Under the pieces are notes generated by a model that ran no database searches, was not told the DNA's origin, and worked only from the letters and a program-made list of their open reading frames with translations. The translations under genes and the position numbers were made by a program. Of a DNA stretch of 39,412 nucleotides, positions 29,380 to 36,359 are shown one piece after another; within the stretch, counting starts at the first letter, position 1, and every line of letters starts with the position of its first letter. Source of the DNA: JANMCE01 sp031410595 (GTDB taxonomy: Bacteria > Actinomycetota > Acidimicrobiia > Acidimicrobiales > Ilumatobacteraceae); contig JANNZM010000147.1 of NCBI GenBank assembly GCA_031410595.1, positions 1-39,412 on the forward strand, written 5' to 3'.

Positions 29380-30960
29380 GTGCCGACTGACGTGTTACCC
29401 GACAACCCTGATCTCGACCGCCTCAAGAGTCACGCCAAAGGGTTGCGTGACTTGGTGCGAGCCGGAATCGAGGGCTCCCTTGCCCTCGTTCGCGAACATC
29501 ATCCGCGCTTCGGCACCCTGGTCGCCGACTCCCCCGAGGCGAAAGCGTTCAAGCTGTCCGACGCTCAGTTGACCATCGCACGGCACTATGACTTTGCGAG
29601 CTGGACGAAGTTGCGAGACTACGTCATCGTGGTAAATCGTTTGACGCGATCGCCGCACGAGGAGCTCGCCGCCGAAACGCCAACGGACGGCATAGCGAAT
29701 GAAGAGGCGCTCGCAGCGAGGTTTCTTCGACTCGCCTGTCTCAACTACGGCGCCGACAGTGAACATCGATGGAGTGAAGCGCGACGTCTTGTTCACGAGC
29801 ATCCGCGGCTCGCAGGATTTTCGATCTTCACGGCAGCTGCGGTCGGAGATGTCGCGTCAGCCACCGAGTTCTTGCGGAGCGACCCGAGCCTGGTATCGCG
29901 TGAAGGCGGACCGTTCGCGTGGCAGCCGTTGCTGTATTTGACCTTCTCGCGGCTCGGCCCGCTACCTGGTACCGACCCCTTCGCAGTCGCGAGGCTGTTA
30001 CTTGGCGCCGGTGCGGATCCCAATGCCGGGTACCTCTGGAACGGGTTACCGTCACCATTCACCGCGCTCACCGGGGTGTTCGGTCGAGGCGAGCAGGGTG
30101 CACCGCCACACCATCAAGAACTCGCGCTGGCCCGCCTGCTTCTGGAAGCCGGGGCCGAAGCGAACGACAGCCAGACCATCTACAACCGCGGTGCGGGAGA
30201 CATCGCCCGCGACGATACCGAGTTCCTGGAACTGCTGCTCGACTTCGGGCTCGGCCACGGTGATGGTGGACCATGGCGTCGTCTTTTGGCGCACGGTCAT
30301 CAGACGCCGACCGAAATTGTCGCAGAAGCCCTTCAGCACGCGGCCGAAGCAGGGCTTGAACGTCGCACGCGCCTGCTGCTCGCCCGAGGTGTCGACCCAA
30401 ACATCCCGGGCACGCACCCGGGCTACCGCGGCCGCTCCCCCTACGCCGGAGCAGTGCTGCACGGCAACGTGACCGTTGCCCGGCTGCTCGCCGAGGCCGG
30501 AGCCGACACCAACGGTGTAGATCTCCTGACGAGATTCATCGGCGCGTGTCTCGCGGGAGATCGCATCGACGTCGACGCGATATTGGCCACCGATGCCACG
30601 TTGCTCGCCGGCGCCAAGGAACACCACGCCGACCTCGTTGCCAGGGCGGCCGAACTCGGGCGTGCCGACGCGATCCGATTGCTCGTCGAGTTGGGCTTCG
30701 ACGTGAACGCGCGCGCTCGCACGACAGCGCTTCACGAAGCTGCGCTGCGCGGGGACATGACCATCATCAGGCTGCTGGTTGAACTGGGTGCCGACCCGAC
30801 CATCACTGACACCGAGTTCGACTCAACACCCTCGGGCTGGGCAAATCACGCCGGTCACGCCGAGGCAGCGAAGTATCTCGAACAGCTTGCTGTTTCGCGA
30901 CCGACGATCGGGTCGCCAACGATCTCGAAACGCACGCCACTACCATCGAGCGAAACCTGA
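29380..30960 (+). CDS. ankyrin-repeat protein
   Basis: This 526-residue cytoplasmic protein has an N-terminal region of about 80 residues (DRLKSHAKGLRDLVRAG; LSDAQLTIARHYDFASWTKLRDYV) typical of bacterial ankyrin proteins. Several ankyrin-like repeats follow (for example FTAAAVGDVASATEFLRSDP; VARLLLGAGADPNAG; VARLLAEAGADTNGV; TALHEAALRGDMTIIRLLVELGADP). Ankyrin repeats bind other proteins; the partner is unknown. The GTG start is chosen for the strong GAGGAGG site, since the upstream ATG at 29344 lacks one. No signal peptide is present. Confidence 0.88.
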   Translation: MPTDVLPDNPDLDRLKSHAKGLRDLVRAGIEGSLALVREHHPRFGTLVADSPEAKAFKLSDAQLTIARHYDFASWTKLRDYVIVVNRLTRSPHEELAAETPTDGIANEEALAARFLRLACLNYGADSEHRWSEARRLVHEHPRLAGFSIFTAAAVGDVASATEFLRSDPSLVSREGGPFAWQPLLYLTFSRLGPLPGTDPFAVARLLLGAGADPNAGYLWNGLPSPFTALTGVFGRGEQGAPPHHQELALARLLLEAGAEANDSQTIYNRGAGDIARDDTEFLELLLDFGLGHGDGGPWRRLLAHGHQTPTEIVAEALQHAAEAGLERRTRLLLARGVDPNIPGTHPGYRGRSPYAGAVLHGNVTVARLLAEAGADTNGVDLLTRFIGACLAGDRIDVDAILATDATLLAGAKEHHADLVARAAELGRADAIRLLVELGFDVNARARTTALHEAALRGDMTIIRLLVELGADPTITDTEFDSTPSGWANHAGHAEAAKYLEQLAVSRPTIGSPTISKRTPLPSSET

Positions 30961-31030
30961 TCCGGACGAGATGCGGCGGCGCTGTCGTGGAGCGGCGTGT
31001 GCATGACGCGACCGACGCTGCGCGTGGCAG

Positions 31031-31056
31031 GTTTGAAAGCCCGTGGATCTGGGTAG
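31031..31056 (+). promoter_or_regulatory. stress-sigma (SigB/SigF-type) promoter of the GH130 gene
   Basis: GTTT (31031-31034), 16 bases, GGGTAG (31051-31056). The start codon follows 11 bases later, so the leader is only a few bases long. Confidence 0.72.
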
Positions 31057-31067
31057 AACACCGCGCG

Positions 31068-32003
31068 ATGTCCTTGACCTTTCTCCGTAGCGAGTTCAAC
31101 CCGATTCTCACCGCCGAAGACATGCCCATGGAAGCGAATTCCGTCTTCAATCCCGGCGCGACCATTTTGCGCGACGGGCAAACCGCGCTGCTGTTGCGAG
31201 TGGAAGACCAACGAGGCCTTTCCGCGCTGCACGTGGCTCGCTCCGACAATGGCGTGACCGATTGGACCGTTGACCCGAAGCCGCTACTCGAGCCCGACGG
31301 CAAGCAAGAGTTCTGGGAGTGGGGCTTCGAAGACGCCCGGGTGATTTTCGTGGAAGAACTCGACCGTTATGTGATTACGTGTACGGCCTATGGATCACCG
31401 GGTCCTTCTGTCTACCTCGCCGTCAGCGAAGACCTCACCTCGATAGAAGAGGGCAATGTGGTCATGCCACCGGAAGACAAGAATGCTGCCTTGTTCCCGC
31501 GACGACTCGACGGTGACTGGCTTTTGCTGCATCGGCCGGTTGCGATGACCGGCGCGCACATCTGGCTTTCCCGATCTGACGATTTGCGGAGCTGGCGGCG
31601 ACCCGAACGCCTGATGCTGTGTCGCGAGCGAGGCTGGTGGGACGCAGCACGAATAGGCATCGGTCCCCCACCCATCGAAACGGCGGAAGGGTGGCTTCAG
31701 CTTTACCACGGCGTTCGTTCAACAACCTCCGGCTCCATCTACCGGGTTGGCGCGGCGCTGCTCGATCTCGAGCAGCCGTGGATCGTGCGAAACCAAATGT
31801 CGAAGTGGCTACTCTCGCCAACTCAGCCCTACGAAAGAATCGGCGATGTCGACAATGTCGTGTTTCCCTGCGGTGCTGTCCAGCGCTGCGACAAGAAAGA
31901 GATCGATATCTACTACGGTGCCGCCGACACAGTGGTGTGCATGGCCACCATTTCCGAGCCCGCACTTCTCGAAGCCTTGCTCAACGAGCCGGAAACGCTG
32001 TGA
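31068..32003 (+). CDS. GH130-family glycoside phosphorylase/hydrolase-like protein
   Basis: This 311-residue five-bladed propeller protein of family GH130 has NSVFNPGATILRDGQTALLLRVED at the N-terminus, then FEDARVIFVEELDRYVITCTAYG, MPPEDKNAALFPRRLDGDWLLLHRP, a GWLQLYHGV blade and VVFPCGAV near the end. GH130 enzymes include phosphorylases of beta-mannosides and related hydrolases. The substrate here is not predictable. The ATG at 31068 is set by the promoter just upstream; an earlier in-frame start at 30987 would put the promoter inside the gene. Confidence 0.85.
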   Translation: MSLTFLRSEFNPILTAEDMPMEANSVFNPGATILRDGQTALLLRVEDQRGLSALHVARSDNGVTDWTVDPKPLLEPDGKQEFWEWGFEDARVIFVEELDRYVITCTAYGSPGPSVYLAVSEDLTSIEEGNVVMPPEDKNAALFPRRLDGDWLLLHRPVAMTGAHIWLSRSDDLRSWRRPERLMLCRERGWWDAARIGIGPPPIETAEGWLQLYHGVRSTTSGSIYRVGAALLDLEQPWIVRNQMSKWLLSPTQPYERIGDVDNVVFPCGAVQRCDKKEIDIYYGAADTVVCMATISEPALLEALLNEPETL

Positions 32004-32033
32004 CTCAGTCACAGCAGCCCGCGCGAAGGCGAG

Positions 32034-32246
32034 TCAGACGTCTTGACGTTGGAAAAGGCTGTCCGCTCGTCGAATGCTTTTCGCAAGAATGACGAACTCG
32101 GAAACACTCTCGGCATCGCCGTCGACCATGGCCGTACGCCACTGCTCGAGTACAACGGCGTTCAGCCTGCGCAAGGCGTCGTGTGCCTTGGCAACACCGT
32201 TCAAACCTGGGTCGAGTTGGTCTTGTCCGCCGAGTGATCCGCTCAT
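32034..32246 (-). CDS. small hypothetical protein (70 residues) behind a stress-type promoter
   Basis: The family is not recognised. The protein is mostly helical and acidic in the middle (LNAVVLEQWRTAMVDGDAES, then VSEFVILAKSIRRADSLF). It lies on the strand opposite its neighbours. A 64-codon frame occupies the other strand, but this one is preferred because GTTT-N16-GGGTAA stands nine bases before its ATG and no promoter serves the other. It ends 30 bases from the convergent GH130 gene and diverges from the RsbW-like gene, so it may belong to the same stress-response control unit. Confidence 0.55.
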   Translation of the reverse strand: MSGSLGGQDQLDPGLNGVAKAHDALRRLNAVVLEQWRTAMVDGDAESVSEFVILAKSIRRADSLFQRQDV

Positions 32247-32255
32247 ATTAACTAC

Positions 32256-32281
32256 TTACCCGGCTTCTTCGCGACGCAAAC
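32256..32281 (-). promoter_or_regulatory. stress-sigma (SigB/SigF-type) promoter of the 70-residue gene
   Basis: On the minus strand GTTT (32281-32278), 16 bases, GGGTAA (32261-32256). The ATG follows nine bases later. Confidence 0.7.
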
Positions 32282-32359
32282 GTCGCTTACCGAGGCGAAT
32301 TGCCTGTCACTCATTTCCGCGGCAGCCGGTGGGTTTCGGCCCAAATCGCCGCCGTGTCC

Positions 32360-32385
32360 GTCTACTTGTTCGTCATACGGGGTAG
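32360..32385 (+). promoter_or_regulatory. stress-sigma (SigB/SigF-type) promoter of the RsbW-like gene
   Basis: GTCT (32360-32363), 16 bases, GGGTAG (32380-32385). GTG 32391 follows after five bases, so the transcript would be leaderless or nearly so. Confidence 0.65.
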
Positions 32386-32390
32386 TCGGT

Positions 32391-32873
32391 GTGACCGTGG
32401 AACCGCCGAAGCGAGGAGAGCAGAACACGGGTGACTTACCGTCGTTGCTTTCCTCTCGTACGGGTTCGATCGGCAATTACTCCAGGTCGTACGAAAGCAC
32501 GGCTCGTTCCAGCGGTGCTGCTCGCGCGTTTGCCAGTTCTGCGTTGGAAGCTCTTGGTGCGCCCCCGTCGCTCGTGCGCGATTACGAGTTGGCCATCAGC
32601 GAACTCACCACCAACTTCATCGAGCATGGAAATGGGTCGGCCATCCTTGTGGTTGTCGATTTCACCGATCCGGACTGGTGGGAGGTGGAGACGATTGGCT
32701 TTGCCGACAACATCGGCCATCACCTCACGCACCCTGACACGTGGTCGATTGCCACGCCGATGGCAGAATCCGGGCGGGGATTGGGAATTGTTCGCAGAGT
32801 GATGGACGACATCATCGTGTTGTCGTTCGGACCTTGGGTGAGCGTGCGATGCCGCCGACGAGTTCGGAGATGA
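32391..32873 (+). CDS. RsbW-like anti-sigma factor/serine kinase (HATPase_c)
   Basis: This 160-residue protein has a GHKL ATP-binding fold of the RsbW/SpoIIAB type: ARAFASSALEALGAPPSLVRDYELAISELTTNFIEHGNGS (N-box region) and MAESGRGLGIVRRVMDDIIV (G-box). Such kinases hold SigB/SigF-type sigma factors and release them when an anti-anti-sigma protein is dephosphorylated. The sigma factor and STAS partner are not next to it. Its own promoter looks SigB/SigF-dependent, which suggests a feedback loop. GTG 32391 is chosen; a second GTG two codons later is also possible. Confidence 0.85.
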   Translation: MTVEPPKRGEQNTGDLPSLLSSRTGSIGNYSRSYESTARSSGAARAFASSALEALGAPPSLVRDYELAISELTTNFIEHGNGSAILVVVDFTDPDWWEVETIGFADNIGHHLTHPDTWSIATPMAESGRGLGIVRRVMDDIIVLSFGPWVSVRCRRRVRR

Positions 32874-32938
32874 ACGTCCTCGCAGCAGCCACATACGCCG
32901 AGTCGTTAAAGTAAATCGAGTAACCGGGTCGGAACGAT

Positions 32939-32964
32939 GTTTCGCCGCCTACTTAGGTGGGTAA
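32939..32964 (+). promoter_or_regulatory. stress-sigma (SigB/SigF-type) promoter of the lipid operon
   Basis: GTTT (32939-32942), 16 bases, GGGTAA (32959-32964). The first gene of the five-gene operon starts nine bases later. Confidence 0.72.
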
Positions 32965-32973
32965 GACGGGAAC

Positions 32974-33834
32974 ATGGCGACTGCATCGTTGCATCACCGA
33001 ACATCAGGCCCGATCGGTAACGCCCGTCCATCTGTCCTTTGGTTGGGCCGATTGGGTTGGTTGGCGAAGGGCGTCGTCTATGTATTGGCTGGCGTGCTTG
33101 CCGCAGCAGTTGCTGCCCGGTCGGTTGGTTGGTCCTCGGCCGTCGCCCCCGATGGCGAGGCCAGCCCAACCGGTGCGATCAAGGAGATTGCCACCCTTAC
33201 CGGCGGCCGCTTTCTCCTCGTGGGCTTGGCGACTGGATTACTGCTGTACGCGTTATGGCGCCTCTACACTGCGTTCGCCCCCGGGGGATCGGGGGCCGAA
33301 GCCGTAGCCATGCGCATCGGTTACGGAGTGAGCGCAATTTTGTACTTCACGTTCTGCCTCACCGCTTTCGGTCTTGCCCGTCGTCCTACGACAAGTGCCG
33401 ACGGCAACCAGAAGGTGGTTGACATGTCGGCACGAGTCATGAGCCACACGGCCGGTCGGTGGGCTATAGCACTGGCCGGGTTGATTGCCATTGGCGCCGG
33501 TCTCTACCGAATAGTCAAGGGTGCGAAGGGCGACGTTCAAACCGAACTGAACTTGGCGGGAGTATCAGGAGATCGCCGCCGCCTGATCAAGCGGCTCGGC
33601 ATCGTCGGGGAAATCGGGCGCGGAATCGCCATCAGTCTCATCGGCTATTTCTTGTTACGAAGCGGCCTAGACGTCAAGCCACAAGAAGCGACCGGGCTCG
33701 ACGGTGCCCTTCGCAGCCTGACTGTCAACGGCTGGGGTTCCGCGCTGGTTGCAGTCGTGGGCATTGGATTTGTGGCCTATGGCATCTTCTGTCTGCTGAC
33801 GTTCACCCACCGTCAACCTCGGGCCCCGTCATGA
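32974..33834 (+). CDS. DUF1206 membrane protein
   Basis: This 286-residue protein has six predicted membrane helices arranged as three repeated pairs, the mark of DUF1206. Repeats begin WLGRLGWLAKGVVYVLAGVLA, then AMRIGYGVSAILYFTFC, then GIVGEIGRGIAISLIGYFLL. Its function is unknown. It is the first gene of an operon that continues without gaps: its stop overlaps the next start as ATGA. It is probably expressed from the stress-type promoter nine bases upstream. Confidence 0.87.
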   Translation: MATASLHHRTSGPIGNARPSVLWLGRLGWLAKGVVYVLAGVLAAAVAARSVGWSSAVAPDGEASPTGAIKEIATLTGGRFLLVGLATGLLLYALWRLYTAFAPGGSGAEAVAMRIGYGVSAILYFTFCLTAFGLARRPTTSADGNQKVVDMSARVMSHTAGRWAIALAGLIAIGAGLYRIVKGAKGDVQTELNLAGVSGDRRRLIKRLGIVGEIGRGIAISLIGYFLLRSGLDVKPQEATGLDGALRSLTVNGWGSALVAVVGIGFVAYGIFCLLTFTHRQPRAPS

Positions 33835-34562
33835 CGGCAACGCCGATATCGTTCGGCCCTCCGGCGGCTTTCGGCTCCCCCGTGCGTCGTGACGAGGTTC
33901 CTACGGCCGGCTCGGTCGCTCGCGTCATAGGTATCGGCTATGCCATCGTGGCATTCGCTCTTGTCGCGGCCGGTCTCATGCTGACCAAAGTGCTCGACGG
34001 CACCGCGCTTATGAGATGGGACCGGCGGGTGATCGTTGATTTCGCGACACACCGAACCACGTCGCAGACTCGCCTCTCGGCGTTTTGGTCCAAATCCGCC
34101 GACGCGCCTTCCATCGTCGTCGTCGCGCTGATCATCATGATCGTTCTGGCCATCGGCCGACATTGGCGGGAGATCATCTGGGTAGGGGTTGTGCTGGCCA
34201 CAGAATTGGCGCTCTTCCTGACGGTTTCCTACGTCGTTGGCCGGGTCCGTCCCGACGTTGCCCATCTTGGCTCGGTCCCCAGCACCGGCAGCTTTCCTTC
34301 CGGTCACATTGCGGTGACCGTTGCCTTCTATGGCACTGTCGCCACACTGATTCGTCGGCGCATCACGGCGAAGGCAGCGCACCAATGCGCCCTGTTGTGG
34401 ATGGTGGTGGCAGCGGTGTCTGTCGGCTGGGCGCGGATGTATCGGGGCATGCACCATCCCCTGGATGTCGTCGCCGGCGCAGCACTCGGGCTTGCAGTCT
34501 GGTGGCTCGGTGTTCGCGCCTTCACCCAAAACTCATCTCAATCCAAGGAGTTCACGCAATGA
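33831..34562 (+). CDS. PAP2-family membrane phosphatase (first copy)
   Basis: This 243-residue membrane protein of the PAP2/phosphatidate phosphatase superfamily has motif 1 near VVGRVRPD (the usual first lysine is replaced by Ser), motif 2 SFPSGH, and motif 3 ARMYRGMHHPLDVVAG with Arg, His and Asp in place. It probably dephosphorylates a lipid phosphate such as phosphatidate or a prenyl diphosphate at the outer face of the membrane. Its start overlaps the DUF1206 stop and its stop overlaps the lipid-kinase start, both as ATGA. Confidence 0.9.
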   Translation: MTATPISFGPPAAFGSPVRRDEVPTAGSVARVIGIGYAIVAFALVAAGLMLTKVLDGTALMRWDRRVIVDFATHRTTSQTRLSAFWSKSADAPSIVVVALIIMIVLAIGRHWREIIWVGVVLATELALFLTVSYVVGRVRPDVAHLGSVPSTGSFPSGHIAVTVAFYGTVATLIRRRITAKAAHQCALLWMVVAAVSVGWARMYRGMHHPLDVVAGAALGLAVWWLGVRAFTQNSSQSKEFTQ

Positions 34563-35473
34563 AGGTTGCTGTCGTCGCACACGTAGGAAAAACTCTCGGA
34601 GGTGGCTTGGCAGAGTTGCGGCAGTCGCTCAGCGATAACGGCGTGACCGAACCAATGTGGTCCGAAGTGGCCAAGAGCCGGTACGCACCCAAGCGGGTAC
34701 GCCAGGCCATAACCGACGGGGCGAAGTTGATCGTGGTGTGGGGCGGCGATGGCATGGTGCAGCAGTGCATCGATGTCGTGGCGGGTACCGATGTTGCGCT
34801 CGCAATCATCCCGGCTGGCACCGCAAACCTTCTCGCCACCAATCTCAATATCCCCCTCGACATCGGTGAGTCGGTACGCATTGCGCTGCACGGTGTGCGA
34901 CGGCGCCTCGATGTCGGCCGCATCAACGGAGAGTGCTTCGCGGTCATGGGAGGGGCCGGCTTCGACGGCGTTCTCATGGCTGATGTCAGCAGTACCGCAA
35001 AGGAGCACCTCGGCCGAGTCGCCTACATGCGCAGTAGCGTGAAGGCCATCAAAGCGAAGCGAGCAAAGACCGACATACGCGTCGATGGGGCGCGTTGGTA
35101 CAACGGACCGGCAAGTTGCGTCCTCGTCGGCAATGTCGGCACGGTCACCGGTGGATTGCGCGTGTTCGAAGGAGCCAAACCTGACGACGGCCTCCTCGAC
35201 GTCGGTGTGGTCAGCGCCGAAGGCTTCGCCCAGTGGGCACGGGTGCTCGGACGAGTCGTCACTCGAGCCGAGATAGACCATTCGCCGTTTGTGCAAACCA
35301 CGAAGGCCTCCAAAATTGATGTCCGATTCGATCGGAAGATGCCGTACGAAATCGATGGAGGCGCCCGCAAGAAGACGCGCGACCTGAAAATCCGCGTTCG
35401 ACCCCACGCCGTTATCGTGTGCGTACCCGAAGCGGCAACTGCGACGAGTTCGGCTCCCGCTGTCGGAATGTAG
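34559..35473 (+). CDS. diacylglycerol-kinase-family lipid kinase (YegS/DgkB-like)
   Basis: This 304-residue protein has the DAGK catalytic fold. The GGDG motif is present (VVWGGDGMVQQCIDVV, with Met where Thr is usual), followed by IIPAGTANLLATNLNIP and the second-domain DGLLDVGVVSAEG. The C-terminal EIDGGARKKTRDLKIRV is also typical. It probably phosphorylates diacylglycerol or a related lipid at the inner face, opposing the PAP2 phosphatases on either side. AAGGAG precedes the ATG, and there is a four-base overlap with the upstream gene. Confidence 0.88.
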   Translation: MKVAVVAHVGKTLGGGLAELRQSLSDNGVTEPMWSEVAKSRYAPKRVRQAITDGAKLIVVWGGDGMVQQCIDVVAGTDVALAIIPAGTANLLATNLNIPLDIGESVRIALHGVRRRLDVGRINGECFAVMGGAGFDGVLMADVSSTAKEHLGRVAYMRSSVKAIKAKRAKTDIRVDGARWYNGPASCVLVGNVGTVTGGLRVFEGAKPDDGLLDVGVVSAEGFAQWARVLGRVVTRAEIDHSPFVQTTKASKIDVRFDRKMPYEIDGGARKKTRDLKIRVRPHAVIVCVPEAATATSSAPAVGM

Positions 35474-35486
35474 GCGACAAGCTGCC

Positions 35487-36359
35487 ATGTCGCCTCTCGT
35501 CGTCGATCTACTGGTCGCACTCCCGCCAGCGGCGGCGGCCTATCTCCTCACCTGGCGATGGCCACACCGAAATCTCGACGCGCCCCGACTGCCCGCCGCA
35601 ACCGTCGCTACGGAAGTGCGACGCCACCCACGCTTACGGCGGCTCCTACATGCGCGCCTCGATCCCGCTGTAGGAACGGGGCTGCTGCTCAGTGTCGCGT
35701 CGGTCGTTGCCGTGGCTGCCACGGTGGGCGTCGGCATACTGGTTCGCATGATCCACACCAACTCTGGCCTGGCCCGGTTCGACGGGGCGTTCGCCCGTTG
35801 GGGCGCCAAACACGCTGTCGGCTCATCGACGGCTGGGCTGAAGTTGGTCAGCATGCTGGGTGGATATGAAGCGCTCATCATCGTGTCACTGATCGTCGTC
35901 GGACTCGAATATCGCCGCAGGCTCGGCCGATCGGTCGTGGTGCTGCTGGTGCTCGTTGTTGGGGGCCAATTTGCCGTGGTGAACACCGTGAAGGCACTGG
36001 TGGCCCGGACCAGACCCGATATCTCCCGGCTCACCGGTTTCGCCGGGTCGTCGTTCCCCTCTGGCCATGCCGCTGCGGCTGCCGCTTCCTATGCTGCGTT
36101 CTCACTGCTTCTCGGCCGCAGGCATTCCCCCCGAATGAAGGCCGTGCTGGCTGCAGCAACAGCGGCGATCGTGGCTTCGGTTGCCGCCAGTCGGGTCCTT
36201 CTCGGCGTCCACTGGTTCACGGACGTGCTGGCGGGCGTGGCCATCGGTTGGATCTGGTTCACCCTCATTTCCATCGCGTTCGGGGGCCGTATCTTGCGGT
36301 TCGGTGTCCCGGTAGCCCAAGCCGAAGCCGCCGAAGCCAGCATTGCGACGACCACCTGA
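35487..36359 (+). CDS. PAP2-family membrane phosphatase (second copy)
   Basis: This 290-residue membrane protein has a complete PAP2 active site: KALVARTRPD (K-x6-RP), SSFPSGHAAAAA, and SRVLLGVHWFTDVLAG (SR-x5-H-x3-D). An N-terminal helix and a long cytoplasmic loop rich in Arg/His (about 25-60) precede the core. It differs clearly from the first PAP2 in the operon, so it is not a recent duplicate. It is 13 bases after the kinase gene and one base into the PhoD-like gene. Confidence 0.92.
   Translation: MSPLVVDLLVALPPAAAAYLLTWRWPHRNLDAPRLPAATVATEVRRHPRLRRLLHARLDPAVGTGLLLSVASVVAVAATVGVGILVRMIHTNSGLARFDGAFARWGAKHAVGSSTAGLKLVSMLGGYEALIIVSLIVVGLEYRRRLGRSVVVLLVLVVGGQFAVVNTVKALVARTRPDISRLTGFAGSSFPSGHAAAAAASYAAFSLLLGRRHSPRMKAVLAAATAAIVASVAASRVLLGVHWFTDVLAGVAIGWIWFTLISIAFGGRILRFGVPVAQAEAAEASIATTT

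Noticed and set aside
32043..32237. Plus-strand 64-codon frame starting TTG
   Set aside because: The opposite strand has a perfect stress-type promoter and ATG; this frame has neither.
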